Below, piece after piece: positions 28,510-41,004 of a DNA stretch of 64,000 nucleotides. The translations under genes and the position numbers were made by a program. The notes under the pieces are model-generated. The model was not told where the DNA came from, searched no databases, and saw nothing but the letters and a program-made list of their open reading frames with translations. The number at the start of each line of letters is the position of its first letter. The first letter of the stretch is position 1. The stretch is from Jannaschia helgolandensis (GTDB lineage Bacteria; Pseudomonadota; Alphaproteobacteria; Rhodobacterales; Rhodobacteraceae), in the NCBI RefSeq assembly GCF_900109285.1, contig NZ_FNZQ01000001.1:1021001-1085000 (forward strand), given 5' to 3'.

Positions 28510-30047
28510 TGGCGATCCAGGCAGCGGAAATTTCCGCGATCCTCAAAGATCAGATCAAGAATTTCGGACAGGACGCCGAAGTCGCCGAAGTCGGTCGCGT
28601 GCTGTCCGTCGGGGACGGCATTGCCCGCGTCTACGGTCTGGACAACGTCCAGGCCGGCGAGATGGTCGAATTTCCCGGCGGCATTCAGGGCATGGCCCTG
28701 AACCTGGAATCCGACAACGTCGGCGTGGTGATCTTCGGCTCGGACCGGGACATCAAGGAAGGCGACACTGTCAAGCGCACGAACTCGATCGTGGACGTGC
28801 CGGCCGGGAACGAACTGCTGGGACGCGTCGTCGACGGTCTGGGTAACCCGCTGGACGGCAAGGGTCCGATCAACGCGTCCGAGCGTCGCGTCGCCGACGT
28901 CAAGGCACCGGGCATCATTCCACGGAAATCGGTTCATGAGCCGATGGCGACCGGCCTGAAGTCCGTCGATGCCATGATCCCGATCGGTCGCGGTCAGCGA
29001 GAGCTGATCATCGGCGACCGCCAGACCGGCAAGACTGCCGTGGCGCTGGATGCGATCCTGAACCAGGCGTCCTACAACAAGGCCGCGGGTGACGACGAAT
29101 CGAAGAAGCTGTATTGCGTCTATGTCGCCATCGGCCAGAAACGGTCGACCGTGGCCCAGTTGGTCAAGCGTCTCGAAGAGACCGGCGCCATCGACTATTC
29201 CATCGTCGTCGCGGCCACCGCCTCCGATCCCGCGCCCATGCAGTTCCTCGCACCCTACGCGGCGACCGCAATGGCCGAGTTTTTCCGCGACAATGGTCGT
29301 CATGCCCTGATCGTCTACGATGACCTGTCCAAACAGGCCGTGTCCTATCGTCAGATGTCGCTGCTCCTGCGCCGTCCGCCCGGACGTGAAGCCTATCCGG
29401 GCGACGTGTTCTACCTCCACTCGCGCCTGCTGGAGCGGTCGTGCAAGTTGGGCGACGAGGCGGGCAATGGCTCCCTTACGGCCCTGCCGATCATCGAAAC
29501 CCAGGGCGGCGACGTGTCGGCGTTCATTCCGACCAACGTGATCTCGATCACTGACGGCCAGATCTTCCTGGAAACGGAACTTTTCTACCAAGGCATCCGT
29601 CCCGCTGTGAACACCGGTCTGTCGGTGTCGCGCGTCGGGTCGTCGGCGCAGACGAACGCGATGAAGTCGGTTGCCGGTCCGGTGAAGCTCTCGCTGGCCC
29701 AATACCGCGAAATGGCTGCCTTCGCGCAGTTCGGCTCCGATCTCGACGCCTCGACGCAGCAGTTGCTGAACCGGGGCGCGCGCCTGACCGAACTGATGAA
29801 GCAGCCGCAGTATTCGCCGCTGTCGAATGCTGAAATTGTCTGCGTTATCTATGCAGGTACCAAGGGCTATCTCGATAAGGTCGGGGTCAAGGATGTCGGA
29901 CGCTGGGAAGCCGGCCTGCTGGCACATTTGCGCGGTCCGGCAAAGGATGTGCTGGACTTCATCTCCAAGGAAGATCCGAAAATCAAAGGCGATGCCGAAG
30001 ACCGTATCAAGGCGGCTATCGACGATTACGCAAAGACCTTCGGGTAA
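28509..30047 (+). CDS. atpA: ATP synthase F1 alpha subunit
   Basis: 512 aa, full length. Regulatory nucleotide-binding subunit of F1: P-loop [25 protein letters not shown], the visit-loop [12 protein letters not shown] and the C-terminal helical domain. The N-terminal DELSEED-type segment and beta-barrel are present ([10 protein letters not shown]). Second gene of atpHAGDC; nine bases separate it from atpG. Confidence 0.97.
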   Translation: MAIQAAEISAILKDQIKNFGQDAEVAEVGRVLSVGDGIARVYGLDNVQAGEMVEFPGGIQGMALNLESDNVGVVIFGSDRDIKEGDTVKRTNSIVDVPAGNELLGRVVDGLGNPLDGKGPINASERRVADVKAPGIIPRKSVHEPMATGLKSVDAMIPIGRGQRELIIGDRQTGKTAVALDAILNQASYNKAAGDDESKKLYCVYVAIGQKRSTVAQLVKRLEETGAIDYSIVVAATASDPAPMQFLAPYAATAMAEFFRDNGRHALIVYDDLSKQAVSYRQMSLLLRRPPGREAYPGDVFYLHSRLLERSCKLGDEAGNGSLTALPIIETQGGDVSAFIPTNVISITDGQIFLETELFYQGIRPAVNTGLSVSRVGSSAQTNAMKSVAGPVKLSLAQYREMAAFAQFGSDLDASTQQLLNRGARLTELMKQPQYSPLSNAEIVCVIYAGTKGYLDKVGVKDVGRWEAGLLAHLRGPAKDVLDFISKEDPKIKGDAEDRIKAAIDDYAKTFG

Positions 30048-30056
30048 GCGCCAGAT

Positions 30057-32400
<2,344 letters not shown>

Positions 32401-32403
32401 ACC

Positions 32404-32808
32404 ATGCAGTTCGAACTCGTCTCACCCGAGCGGCGGCTGGCGTCGAAAGACGTCAATGCCGTTCGCATCCCCGGCGCCGACGGGGACATGACCGCAATGG
32501 CTGACCACGCGCCGACCATTACGTCGCTTCGCCCCGGTATCCTGACGATCGAGACATCGAGTGGCGAAGACTCCTATGCCGTGACCGGTGGCTTTGCCGA
32601 AATCGGTGCGGGCGTCACCGTGCTGGCCGAACGCGCGCTTCACGTGTCCGATGTGACGCAGAAGGTCTACGACGACTGGGTTGCCGAAGCACATGTCGCC
32701 CACAAGGAAGCTGCCCCCGACTTCGTCGACTCTGCGGCCAAGCTGCTGGCGGACATGGTGGCGATGGGTGGCCATATCGGGCTGGACTCGAAACAAGCTA
32801 ATCTTTGA
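32404..32808 (+). CDS. atpC: ATP synthase F1 epsilon subunit
   Basis: 134 aa. N-terminal beta-sandwich ([47 protein letters not shown]), followed by a shorter C-terminal helical part than in E. coli, as is usual for alphaproteobacteria. It couples the rotor and may inhibit ATP hydrolysis. Last gene of the operon, closed by a perfect terminator. The F0 genes (atpB, E, F) are not in this window. Confidence 0.95.
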   Translation: MQFELVSPERRLASKDVNAVRIPGADGDMTAMADHAPTITSLRPGILTIETSSGEDSYAVTGGFAEIGAGVTVLAERALHVSDVTQKVYDDWVAEAHVAHKEAAPDFVDSAAKLLADMVAMGGHIGLDSKQANL

Positions 32809-32837
32809 TCGCCCTGTCGGTGATAGGAAATACAGCA

Positions 32838-32871
32838 GACCCCGGAATATTTCCGGGGTCTTTGCTTTTTT
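32838..32871 (+). terminator. Strong intrinsic terminator of the atp operon
   Basis: Ten-base perfect stem GACCCCGGAA (32838-32847) / TTCCGGGGTC (32851-32860), three-base loop, then TTTGCTTTTTT. The clearest terminator in the window. Confidence 0.93.
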
Positions 32872-32940
32872 GGGCGTGATTTCTGCATCTTTGCCGGTAA
32901 GTCTGGACTCGGCCCGAACGGGCCGGACGGGTACGAAAGC

Positions 32941-33291
32941 ATGCGAAGACTGGCCAACCATCTGATCGGCGTCCAGCAGGGCAGCCGTGTCATGTTCTCG
33001 GATTTCGAGGACGGCGGTGCCATGTGGACGGGGACCGGTCCGCGCGAGGCGCGTGTTCGGATCGACTTCGACGAGTCGTTCAAATCAGTGCCCGCCATTC
33101 TGACCGGCCTTGCGATGTTCGACATGGACGAAGGTTCGAACCAACGCGCAGATCTGACCCATGGCAATGTCAGCCCGACCGGCTTTGACCTGATTTTTCG
33201 AACCTGGGGGGATACCCGCGTCGCGCGCGTCCGCGCTGACTGGACCGCAATCGGCGAGGTTCGGGCGGAAGACGAATGGGACGTATATTGA
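32941..33291 (+). CDS. H-type lectin domain protein
   Basis: 116 aa, almost entirely one H-type lectin domain (the Helix pomatia agglutinin fold): GSRVMFSDFEDGGAMWTGTG, VPAILTGLAMFDMDEGSNQRA, and ARVRADWTAIGEVRAEDEWD. No signal peptide, so probably cytosolic or secreted by a non-classical route. It stands alone behind the atp terminator. The bacterial function is unknown; a carbohydrate-binding or stress role is possible. Confidence 0.8.
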   Translation: MRRLANHLIGVQQGSRVMFSDFEDGGAMWTGTGPREARVRIDFDESFKSVPAILTGLAMFDMDEGSNQRADLTHGNVSPTGFDLIFRTWGDTRVARVRADWTAIGEVRAEDEWDVY

Positions 33292-33316
33292 AACCGATAG
33301 TGCGTTCAATGTGAAA

Positions 33317-33335
33317 CGGCGCCACAAGGGCGCCG
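33317..33335. terminator. Short hairpin between convergent genes
   Basis: CGGCGCC (33317-33323) / GGCGCCG (33329-33335), five-base loop. It can serve either strand; read on the minus strand it is followed by TTTC. Confidence 0.45.
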
Positions 33336-33364
33336 CTTCGCAGAAGGTTCATCCCGAAGGATTT

Positions 33365-34243
33365 TCAGTCGAGGTTTTCAGCCCAAGCGGCTGCAAGGCC
33401 CGGCATGTAGGTCGTGGTCAGGTTCGTGCGCCGACCCTTTTCCCCAAATGCAACGCGGACACCGAGGCTAACGAACTGATCGGTGCCAAAGTCCTCGTCG
33501 TTTGCATCAAAGTCCATGTCCGTATACGCGACATAGGCAGAAACGCGGTCGGTAACCTGATAATCCAGTTCGACGCCGAACGTGCGGTACTCGCCCCAGT
33601 CGCCGCTATCTTCGAATATGTCGTCAGACCGGCCCGACTCATAATCCATGACAAAGTCGAACCGATCGATGTTGGCATTGAAGCCGACCCGCATGAAATC
33701 GCCATCAAACGCGGTATCTCCGACGTCCCCTACCATGTCCGCACGTCCGTACTGCGCGAAAACCGAGTAGTTCGAGAAGCGATATTCTGCTTCGATACCG
33801 TAGAGATCGCCATCGACATAACCGTTCGGCGATGCTGCGTCGTCACCCTGGAATTCGTTCTTGCCGTAGAACGCCCCGGCATAGAGATTTCCCTGTGGAA
33901 GGGCGAAGTCGTAACCTGCGTGCAAACCGTACGACCGCGCACCGAAAGGGGCTTCCTGATCGAAGTCATCGGTTTCATCGGCAAGATCGCGGTCGAACTT
34001 GTTGGCGTCGATATACGCGATGAATCCGTTGTAGTTCAGGCCGATGACGCCACCGAGGCTATAGCCGTCGCCGTCGAGCGTTTCGTCGTCGTCGTCGCTG
34101 CTGTAATATTTGGACTGATCCCAGGCAAGGTAACCTTCGCCGAACAGGCCGAGCGATCCGATCGACTGCGCGTTCGCCTGAACGCCAGTCAAAAGACCGA
34201 CTGCGACCGCTACTCCTGTAAAAGTAGAAAACTGAAAATACAT
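33365..34243 (-). CDS. Outer-membrane beta-barrel (porin-like) protein
   Basis: 292 aa with a signal peptide ending at VQANA. The mature part is acidic, rich in Asp, Gly, Tyr and Phe, and shows alternating strand patterns (YSLGGVIGLNYNGFIAYID, LYGIEAEYRFSNYSVFAQYG, FGVELDYQVTDRVSAYVAYT) with Asp-rich turns (SSDDDDETLDGD). This is the pattern of a 12-16-strand barrel. The end (AWAENLD) lacks the usual terminal aromatic. Function unproven; passive solute channel is the simplest guess. Confidence 0.65.
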   Translation of the reverse strand: MYFQFSTFTGVAVAVGLLTGVQANAQSIGSLGLFGEGYLAWDQSKYYSSDDDDETLDGDGYSLGGVIGLNYNGFIAYIDANKFDRDLADETDDFDQEAPFGARSYGLHAGYDFALPQGNLYAGAFYGKNEFQGDDAASPNGYVDGDLYGIEAEYRFSNYSVFAQYGRADMVGDVGDTAFDGDFMRVGFNANIDRFDFVMDYESGRSDDIFEDSGDWGEYRTFGVELDYQVTDRVSAYVAYTDMDFDANDEDFGTDQFVSLGVRVAFGEKGRRTNLTTTYMPGLAAAWAENLD

Positions 34244-34445
34244 GCCGTTACTTTTTGTGAATGTGAGTGAAAATTCTTACGCCCCGGTTTGCCATAATCT
34301 GCGAAGATCGGCACAGAACCGATGCGTCACAGTTTGCAACAGGCAGGGAAAGGTGCAGGACGGAAGTCGAAGGGTTTTGAACTTCGACAGTAGCACCGGT
34401 CGACAGTGACACCGGTCGACGGCCATGGGGATCGGGAGACCACAT

Positions 34446-35795
34446 ATGCGCGATAATAACTTCCTGACCGAGATGAACGCCCGCCACCTGTGGCATCCGA
34501 TGGCCCATCCCGGCGAAATGCAGGCCAACCCGCCCAAAATCATCATCGGGGCCGACGGTGTGTCGATTACCGATCTGGAGGGGCATACGACAATCGACGC
34601 GGTTGGCGGGCTATGGAACGTGAACCTTGGCTATTCGTGCCAGCCGATCAAGGACGCCATCGCCGCCCAATTGACGCGATTGCCGTATTATTCGGCCTTC
34701 AAGGGCACAACGAACGACGCGGCGATCGAGCTTTCGGTCAGGCTGGCCGGGATGTTCGGCCCCGACGGCATGACGCGCGCCTTCTTCACTTCGGGCGGGT
34801 CCGACAGCGTCGATACGGCGCTAAAACTGGCGCGGCAATACCATCGTCTGCGGGGCGAGGCGTCGCGGACCAAGTTCATCGCGCTGCGCAAAGGGTATCA
34901 CGGCACGCATTGGGGTGGCGCATCGGTAAACGGCAACCCTGCATTCCGCGAACCCTACGAGCCGCTGCTGCCCGGCTGTTTCCATGTCCCCGCGCCCTAT
35001 GCCTATCGCAATCCCTTCGACGAGAGCGACCCGGAACGGCTGGCGGCCCTGTGCCTCAGTGCGCTGGAGGCCGAGATCGAGATGCAGGTGCCATCGACTG
35101 TGGCGGCCTTCATCATGGAACCGGTGCTGGGCGCGGGTGGCGTGATTGCACCGCATCCGTCGTTCATGCCGGGCGTGCGCGACATATGCGACCGCCACGG
35201 CGTGTTGCTGATCGCGGACGAGGTCATCACCGGTTTCGGGCGCACGGGCGACGTCTCCGGCGCGCGGCATTGGGGCGTGAAACCCGATCTGATGTGTTTG
35301 GCCAAGGCGATGACATCGGGGTATTTTCCGATGGGGGCGGTCATGGCCAACGACCGGCTGGCCGAAGTCTTCGAAGGCGACGGCGGTGCGATGATCGGCA
35401 CCGGATATACCTACTCCGGCCACCCCGTCGGCTGCGCCGCTGCCCTTGCCTGTCTCGACGAGACCGAGCGTCTGACGCTCTGGGACAAGGCGGCCTATCA
35501 GGGCGCGCGGTTGAAAGCCGGGTTGCAGGATCTCGCGACCCGGCATGACGCTATCGGCGATGTAAGGGGCGAAGGTCTGATGTGCGCTTTGGAGATCGTG
35601 TCCGACCGGCAGGCCAAAACGATGGATCCGGCCCGGGCCGGGCGCATTTTCGAGACGACCTACAAGGCGGGTGCCATGGTCCGCTGGTCGGGCACGAACC
35701 TCGTCATGTCGCCGCCCCTGATCCTGACGGATGCGGATTGCGACCGCATCGTCAGCGCGCTGGATGAAGGGCTGGGCGCGGTCGGCGCGGCGTGA
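34446..35795 (+). CDS. Class III PLP-dependent aminotransferase (omega-transaminase type)
   Basis: 449 aa from the ATG at 34446 (GGGAG eight bases upstream). Class III fold: TSGGSDSVDTALKLARQY, GYHGTHWGG, IADEVITGFGRTG, and the PLP lysine in CLAKAMTSGYFPMGAV. Closest in layout to beta-alanine:pyruvate, taurine:pyruvate or polyamine:pyruvate transaminases; these cannot be told apart here. Its stop overlaps the GTG of the GAPDH gene by four bases, an unusual coupling. Confidence 0.85.
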   Translation: MRDNNFLTEMNARHLWHPMAHPGEMQANPPKIIIGADGVSITDLEGHTTIDAVGGLWNVNLGYSCQPIKDAIAAQLTRLPYYSAFKGTTNDAAIELSVRLAGMFGPDGMTRAFFTSGGSDSVDTALKLARQYHRLRGEASRTKFIALRKGYHGTHWGGASVNGNPAFREPYEPLLPGCFHVPAPYAYRNPFDESDPERLAALCLSALEAEIEMQVPSTVAAFIMEPVLGAGGVIAPHPSFMPGVRDICDRHGVLLIADEVITGFGRTGDVSGARHWGVKPDLMCLAKAMTSGYFPMGAVMANDRLAEVFEGDGGAMIGTGYTYSGHPVGCAAALACLDETERLTLWDKAAYQGARLKAGLQDLATRHDAIGDVRGEGLMCALEIVSDRQAKTMDPARAGRIFETTYKAGAMVRWSGTNLVMSPPLILTDADCDRIVSALDEGLGAVGAA

Positions 35796-36769
35796 AGGTC
35801 TTCATCAACGGCTTCGGACGGATCGGACGGTCGATTCTGCGCGCGCATCTGAAGGGTGCCGGCACGGGCATTGAAGTGGTCGGCATCAACGACATCGCGC
35901 CGCTGGATACCTGTGCGTATCTGTTCAGATACGACAGCGTTTTCGGTCCATGGCACGGCACGGTCGAAACGCAGGACGGTGCCCTGGTCATCGACGGTCA
36001 CGCGATCCCGTTTCACCGCACACCGGACCTGCGAACGCTGTCGCTTGGCGGCGTCGATCTGGTGATGGAATGCACCGGCCACGCCGACACCCGCCCCGAA
36101 GTCGAGCGTGGATTACTGGCCGGGGCGGGCAAGGTGCTGATGTCCGGGCCCTCGGCTGTCGCCGACGCGACGATCGTGCTGGGGGCGAACGATGCGATGC
36201 TGGACCCCGCCCACCGCATCGTCTCGAACGCCAGCTGCACCACCAACGCGGTCGCCCCGCTGCTTGCCGTTCTGGACGCGACGTTCGGTGTGGTGGCCGG
36301 GTCGATGACGACAATCCACTGCTACACCGGCAGCCAGCCGACGGTGGACATGGCGCTGGGTGGCCCGCTGGCCCGATCCCGCGCCGCAGCGCTGTCGATG
36401 GTGCCGACAACGACAAGTGCCGGGCGTCTGGTCGATCAGGTTCTGCCGCATCTGGCCGGGCGCGTGCCCTGTCAGTCGGTGCGTGTGCCGGTGGCCAGCG
36501 TGTCCGCCGTGGATCTTTCGTTTCTGCCGGGACATCCTGCGACGGTGGATCAGGTGAACGGCGCGCTGCGGGCTGCGGGCGGCGTTATCGGCGTCGAGGA
36601 TGAACCGCTCGTGTCCTCGGATCTGCGCGGCCGGTCCGAGAGCTTCATTCACGCTAGCGGCGAGACGCGCGTGGCCGAAGGCGGTCTGGTCCGGGTCTTC
36701 GGCTGGTATGACAACGAATGGGGCTTCGCGAACCGGATGCTGGAACTTGGCCTCAGGATGGACGGGTAA
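35792..36769 (+). CDS. gap: Type I glyceraldehyde-3-phosphate dehydrogenase
   Basis: 325 aa from the GTG at 35792. NAD motif INGFGRIGRSILRA, catalytic cysteine in SNASCTTNAVAPLL, MTTIHCYTGSQ and the C-terminal WYDNEWGFANRM. It oxidises glyceraldehyde 3-phosphate (possibly erythrose 4-phosphate). It is coupled to an aminotransferase and convergent with the GH42 gene (17-base overlap of 3' ends). The galactose route beside it yields glyceraldehyde 3-phosphate, so it may be a pathway-linked paralogue; no cbb or glycolytic neighbours are present. Confidence 0.88.
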   Translation: MKVFINGFGRIGRSILRAHLKGAGTGIEVVGINDIAPLDTCAYLFRYDSVFGPWHGTVETQDGALVIDGHAIPFHRTPDLRTLSLGGVDLVMECTGHADTRPEVERGLLAGAGKVLMSGPSAVADATIVLGANDAMLDPAHRIVSNASCTTNAVAPLLAVLDATFGVVAGSMTTIHCYTGSQPTVDMALGGPLARSRAAALSMVPTTTSAGRLVDQVLPHLAGRVPCQSVRVPVASVSAVDLSFLPGHPATVDQVNGALRAAGGVIGVEDEPLVSSDLRGRSESFIHASGETRVAEGGLVRVFGWYDNEWGFANRMLELGLRMDG

Positions 36770-38648
36770 GACGCAGCACCCCAGCGGGCGCAAGATCGTG
36801 GTCATCGAAACTGCGCGGTTCGGCGGCGTAGTTGAAGACGAAGCGTTCGTTTCCGGTATCCCGTATCCGCAACCCGTCCGGCAGGTCGCGCACATCCAGC
36901 CCGGCCTCATGCGCCAGATCCCGCAGGATACGCCGGGCCGCAGACAGGTCGGGCCAACCCGCCAGATGCAGGCGTTTTCCGCTGCGGATCAGAACCGGGA
37001 CCCCATCGGTCGTCGCCTCCACGACCTGCGCCGAGGTTTCCAAATGTTCAAGCCAGAGCGTCACCTTGCCGCCGTTCCACAGGTGGCGTTCCGCGAAGGG
37101 CGGAAACGTCTCCTCCATGGTCGACATCGCCGCCAAGCCCGGAAGATCGGGCCCCATCGGCACCGGTATTGCCAGCTCCGGCGTCTTGAGATCGGTGCGC
37201 GGCCCGGTCACCACCAGGCCCTCGGCGGCGTCGATTGCGGCGCGCAGGGGATCGCCGATCGCCAATAACCCCGGCACCAAAGTCAGGGCATAGCCGTCCA
37301 GACTGGCCGTATCAGGCGGCAATATATCGACGGACAGACCCAGCGACCGCAGCGCGCGATACATCTCGAAACACAAGGTGAAGTGATCGAAGCCCACACC
37401 CTGCGGCTGCACCTCCCACGCCCATTGCGAAACATAGTCGAAGATCAGCGCGACCGGGGCCTGCGCTGGCACCACGTCGGGCGCATCGGCCAGTTCGCGA
37501 GCGACCTGAGCGGCCTCGGCAAAGCCGGGCGCTTCGCTGCTATCGGGACGCAGAAGACCGGCGTGTTGCTGCTCCTGTGCCTGGGGAAACTGTCGCCAGC
37601 GGAACCAGCAGACTGCCTCTGCGCCATGGGCGAATGCCTCCCACGACCACAGGCGCACCATGCCGGGCAGGGGTGCCGGGTTCCACGGCGCCCAGTTCAC
37701 CGGACCGGGCTGCTGTTCCATGATCCACCAGCGGCCAGTTCCAACGCTGCGATAGAGATCGTGGTGAAACGCCTGAAAATCCGGGTCGCCCTGGCGCAGA
37801 AAGGCGGCCGTGTCACCGCCTGGCACGCGGTCCAGCAGGAAGCCGAGAGGATAGCTGTCCCAGGTCGCGATTTCCATCTGACGACCCGTTTCGAAATGAT
37901 CGAAGTCAGTCACGCGCCCCATGTAGTTGTGCGAAACCGGCGCGTCGGAATGGGCGCGGATGGCGTCGGCCTGAGCGGCGTTCCAGCGAATGACCTGATC
38001 GCTGCTGAAGCGGCGGAAGGCCAGTGCGTGCGCCGGATTCGGTTCGGTCACGGTCAGGTTGGGAAGGCCGATCTGATCGAAGCTGTCGTAGTGCATGGAC
38101 CAGAATATATTGCCCCATGCGTCATTCAGGTTCCGGACGGTCCCGTACCTGTCTTTCAGCCATATGCGAAAAGCGTCGCGCGCGGCAGGCGAATAACTGA
38201 CTGTCGTATCATGGCACCCGTATTCATTGTCGATCTGCCAGGCCGCGATCCGGTCGCCATAGCGTTCGGCCATCTGCCCGGCCATCCGCGCCGCATCGTC
38301 CCGGTAGCCGTCATGGCTGAAGCAATAATGCCGCCGCGATCCGAAGCCGCGCGGTCGCCCTTCGATATCATGGGCCAGCATGTCGGGGTGCCGGTCCAGC
38401 ATCCAGCGGGGCGGCGTGGCAGAAGGCGTGCCCAGCACAACGGACAGCCCGGCATCGGTCAGCACGTCCACGGCGCGGTCCAGCCAATCCCAGCGGTAAT
38501 CGCCGAACGAAGGCTCCAGCAGGCTCCAGGCGAACTCTCCGATCCGCACCCACGTCAGGCCCAGATCGGCCATCCGACGGGCGTCATCGGGCCATTGCGT
38601 CCGGGGCCAGTGTTCCGGGTAGTAGCAAGTGCCGAGCGTGCGTTTCAC
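36753..38648 (-). CDS. GH42 beta-galactosidase
   Basis: 631 aa, no signal peptide, cytosolic. GH42 TIM barrel beginning TLGTCYYPEHWP; acid/base Glu142 in WQIDNEYGCHD and nucleophile Glu311 in IMEQQPGPVNW, followed by the trimerisation and C-terminal beta domains. It releases galactose from beta-galactosides. It begins with GTG overlapping the SMP-30 stop (GTGA) and is the last gene of the galactoside operon. Confidence 0.92.
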   Translation of the reverse strand: MKRTLGTCYYPEHWPRTQWPDDARRMADLGLTWVRIGEFAWSLLEPSFGDYRWDWLDRAVDVLTDAGLSVVLGTPSATPPRWMLDRHPDMLAHDIEGRPRGFGSRRHYCFSHDGYRDDAARMAGQMAERYGDRIAAWQIDNEYGCHDTTVSYSPAARDAFRIWLKDRYGTVRNLNDAWGNIFWSMHYDSFDQIGLPNLTVTEPNPAHALAFRRFSSDQVIRWNAAQADAIRAHSDAPVSHNYMGRVTDFDHFETGRQMEIATWDSYPLGFLLDRVPGGDTAAFLRQGDPDFQAFHHDLYRSVGTGRWWIMEQQPGPVNWAPWNPAPLPGMVRLWSWEAFAHGAEAVCWFRWRQFPQAQEQQHAGLLRPDSSEAPGFAEAAQVARELADAPDVVPAQAPVALIFDYVSQWAWEVQPQGVGFDHFTLCFEMYRALRSLGLSVDILPPDTASLDGYALTLVPGLLAIGDPLRAAIDAAEGLVVTGPRTDLKTPELAIPVPMGPDLPGLAAMSTMEETFPPFAERHLWNGGKVTLWLEHLETSAQVVEATTDGVPVLIRSGKRLHLAGWPDLSAARRILRDLAHEAGLDVRDLPDGLRIRDTGNERFVFNYAAEPRSFDDHDLAPAGVLRLTRPS

Positions 38649-39508
38649 AAGATCACCCTATGCTCGGGCAAGCCCTTGACGGGCACGTCGGCGACCCATG
38701 TGCAGCCACCACCGGGTTGATGTTCCAGTGCGCCGTCCTCCAACCCCGTTGTAGCCGAGGTGACGAACATCTGGCGCAGATTGTCGCCACCGAACGCGGG
38801 GCATGTTGTATGGGCCGCGCCACACGACAGCGCCATGCGGAACCGCCCGTCGGGTCCGTGGCAGGCTACCCGCCAGCCGCCCCATTGTGCGATCCAGACG
38901 TTGCCCTGCGCATCGCAGACCGCGCCGTCGGGGACGATGCCCACGCCCGAGAAATCAATAAATATCTCCGGCTTGCCCGACGGCCATCCGGCGCGGTCGA
39001 TGTGCTGTTTCCAGACCGCGCCCTTGGCCGTGTCGGCGAAATAAGCGGTGTCGCCATCGGGCGAGAAGCAGATCGAATTGGGGATTGTCACGTCCTGGTA
39101 GATCTTGCGAACCTCGCCCCGGAAATAGCGATAGATCGCGCCCGCGTCCGGTTCGGCATTCCGGCCCATCGTGCCGATCCAGAAGCCCCCCAGAGGATCG
39201 GCGCGGCCATCGTTGGATCGCGTGTCGGGGCGGTCGGCTTCCAGCGGTACGATCTTTTTGCGGTCGCCCGACGCGATGTCGAACTGCCATAGCGCGGATT
39301 CCCCTGCCACCATCAATGTGTCGCGGTCGATCCAACCGGCGGCGGAGACGGTTTCGTCCCATGTCCAGTCGAGCGGTGTGCCGTCGTCGCGCGACAGCAG
39401 TCTATTTTCCAGAATATCGAACCAGAACAATTGATTGCGCTCCGGGTGCCAGAGCGGCCCTTCGCCCAGGGTACAGACGCGATCATCGTGGATGCGAACA
39501 GGGGTCAT
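38645..39508 (-). CDS. SMP-30/gluconolactonase family lactonase
   Basis: 287 aa, six-bladed propeller lactonase. [21 protein letters not shown] holds the metal-binding glutamate, with [24 protein letters not shown] and [17 protein letters not shown] further on. In this operon it most likely hydrolyses galactono-lactone from the dehydrogenase step to galactonate. Four-base overlaps link it to GH42 downstream and dgoA upstream. Confidence 0.88.
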   Translation of the reverse strand: MTPVRIHDDRVCTLGEGPLWHPERNQLFWFDILENRLLSRDDGTPLDWTWDETVSAAGWIDRDTLMVAGESALWQFDIASGDRKKIVPLEADRPDTRSNDGRADPLGGFWIGTMGRNAEPDAGAIYRYFRGEVRKIYQDVTIPNSICFSPDGDTAYFADTAKGAVWKQHIDRAGWPSGKPEIFIDFSGVGIVPDGAVCDAQGNVWIAQWGGWRVACHGPDGRFRMALSCGAAHTTCPAFGGDNLRQMFVTSATTGLEDGALEHQPGGGCTWVADVPVKGLPEHRVIL

Positions 39509-40125
39509 ACCAGGACGCCAGCCCCGGCGGCTTTGTCATAGGCGGCCACGATGCGATGCGCGCGGGCGGAGATATCCTCGATGGGCAGGCCCGGAACATA
39601 GCAAGCGGTGCCAAGACCGAATCCGTCTGCCCCGGCGCCCAGCCATTCTGCGAAATTTTCAGGCCCTGCGCCCCCGACGGCATAAACCTTTGTTCCGGCC
39701 GGCAAAACGGCGCGCATCGCCATAAGGCCCGACGGTCCGGCCATGGCGCCGGGAAACAGCTTCAGCCCGGTCGCACCGGCCTTTAGGGCTGCGAAGGCCT
39801 CGGTCGGGGTGAAAACGCCGGGCCAGCTTTGCAGATCGGCAGCGCGGGTTGCGGCGATGACTTCGGGGTCGGCGTTGGGCGACACGATCAGCTTGCCCCC
39901 GGCTTCCGCGACGGATTGCACCTCGGCCGGGGTCAGCACGGTCCCCGCACCGATCAGGGCGCGATCGCCATGGGCATCGGCCATGGCCGCGATGGACGAC
40001 AGCGGTTCGGGGGAATTCAGCGGCACCTCGATCATGGTGATCCCGGCGTCGATCAGGGCAGCGCAGGCGGCAATTGCGTCATCGGGCGTGATGCCGCGCA
40101 GGATGGCAATCAGGGGACGTGTCAT
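39505..40125 (-). CDS. dgoA: 2-dehydro-3-deoxy-6-phosphogalactonate aldolase
   Basis: 206 aa from the ATG at 40125. KDPG/KDPGal class I aldolase: [11 protein letters not shown], Glu in [11 protein letters not shown], Schiff-base lysine in [11 protein letters not shown]. The PLNSPEP wording and the dgoK neighbour point to the galactonate enzyme and away from KDPG aldolase. Products are pyruvate and glyceraldehyde 3-phosphate. Confidence 0.9.
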   Translation of the reverse strand: MTRPLIAILRGITPDDAIAACAALIDAGITMIEVPLNSPEPLSSIAAMADAHGDRALIGAGTVLTPAEVQSVAEAGGKLIVSPNADPEVIAATRAADLQSWPGVFTPTEAFAALKAGATGLKLFPGAMAGPSGLMAMRAVLPAGTKVYAVGGAGPENFAEWLGAGADGFGLGTACYVPGLPIEDISARAHRIVAAYDKAAGAGVLV

Positions 40126-41003
40126 GGATGCTCCTTGGCGGCGGTCAGACCGGCGAGCGTCATCTCGTCGGCGGGCAGGATACGAGGGGTAAGCCCTTGG
40201 GATTTCAGGGCGCATTCATAAGCTCGAGTGGTCTTGGGCGATCCGGTCAGCACAACGTCGCGCCCCAGCCACCATGGTTTGGTGGCTGCCAGTTCCGATC
40301 CGATCAAGAGGCCTGACAGGATGGAGCGCCCGATGGCGGCGTCCTGCCCATGCAACAGGTCGGCTGCACGCAATTCGAACAGACGGGCGGTCAGATGTTC
40401 GGGGCGGGACAGGGTATCGGAGACGGCGGAGAGAAAGGTGTCTTCGTCCCAGCCGTGGCCCGTCAGAGAATGACGTAAAACAGAATGATTGGAAATGGTT
40501 GCGAAGATTTCGCCGGTCATCACGGTACGGAAGCTGACGATTTCACCGGCGCTGATGTGGGCCCATTTCGTATGCGTGCCAGGCAGGCAGGCGACGCCGT
40601 CCAGGTCACTGATATTGCGTAAAATTCCTGCAATCTGAGTCTCTTCCCCGCGCATGACGTCGGGGTGCGGCGACACCTGCCGGACACCCGGCACGATGCG
40701 AACGTCGAGACGGGGGTCGGTGGTCTCGACCCGCAGCAATCCGCCATCCAGTGGCGAGCAGGGAACGGTGCGGTAGGCAGCTTCGGCCCAGCCCTGTCGC
40801 GCACCGGCCATGCCGCAGATGAAAACCTGAATATTTCCGTCGATCCAATCGTCCGCGAGAGAGATAAACGTCGGCTCGAACGCGTCGCGGGTCAAGGCAT
40901 TCATGCCATCGCCGCTGGCGCGCGTGTCCAGCGGGCGGTCGCCCGACATGAGAGTGATACGAAGGGCGGTCGTGCCCCAGTCAACGGCGATCCAACGGGT
41001 CAT
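40122..41003 (-). CDS. dgoK: 2-dehydro-3-deoxygalactonokinase
   Basis: 293 aa. DgoK family sugar-acid kinase: N-terminal phosphate loop [26 protein letters not shown], and [12 protein letters not shown] in the middle. It phosphorylates 2-dehydro-3-deoxygalactonate at O6 before DgoA. It overlaps dgoA by four bases and follows the SDR gene by one base. Confidence 0.92.
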   Translation of the reverse strand: MTRWIAVDWGTTALRITLMSGDRPLDTRASGDGMNALTRDAFEPTFISLADDWIDGNIQVFICGMAGARQGWAEAAYRTVPCSPLDGGLLRVETTDPRLDVRIVPGVRQVSPHPDVMRGEETQIAGILRNISDLDGVACLPGTHTKWAHISAGEIVSFRTVMTGEIFATISNHSVLRHSLTGHGWDEDTFLSAVSDTLSRPEHLTARLFELRAADLLHGQDAAIGRSILSGLLIGSELAATKPWWLGRDVVLTGSPKTTRAYECALKSQGLTPRILPADEMTLAGLTAAKEHP

Positions 41004-41004
41004 A

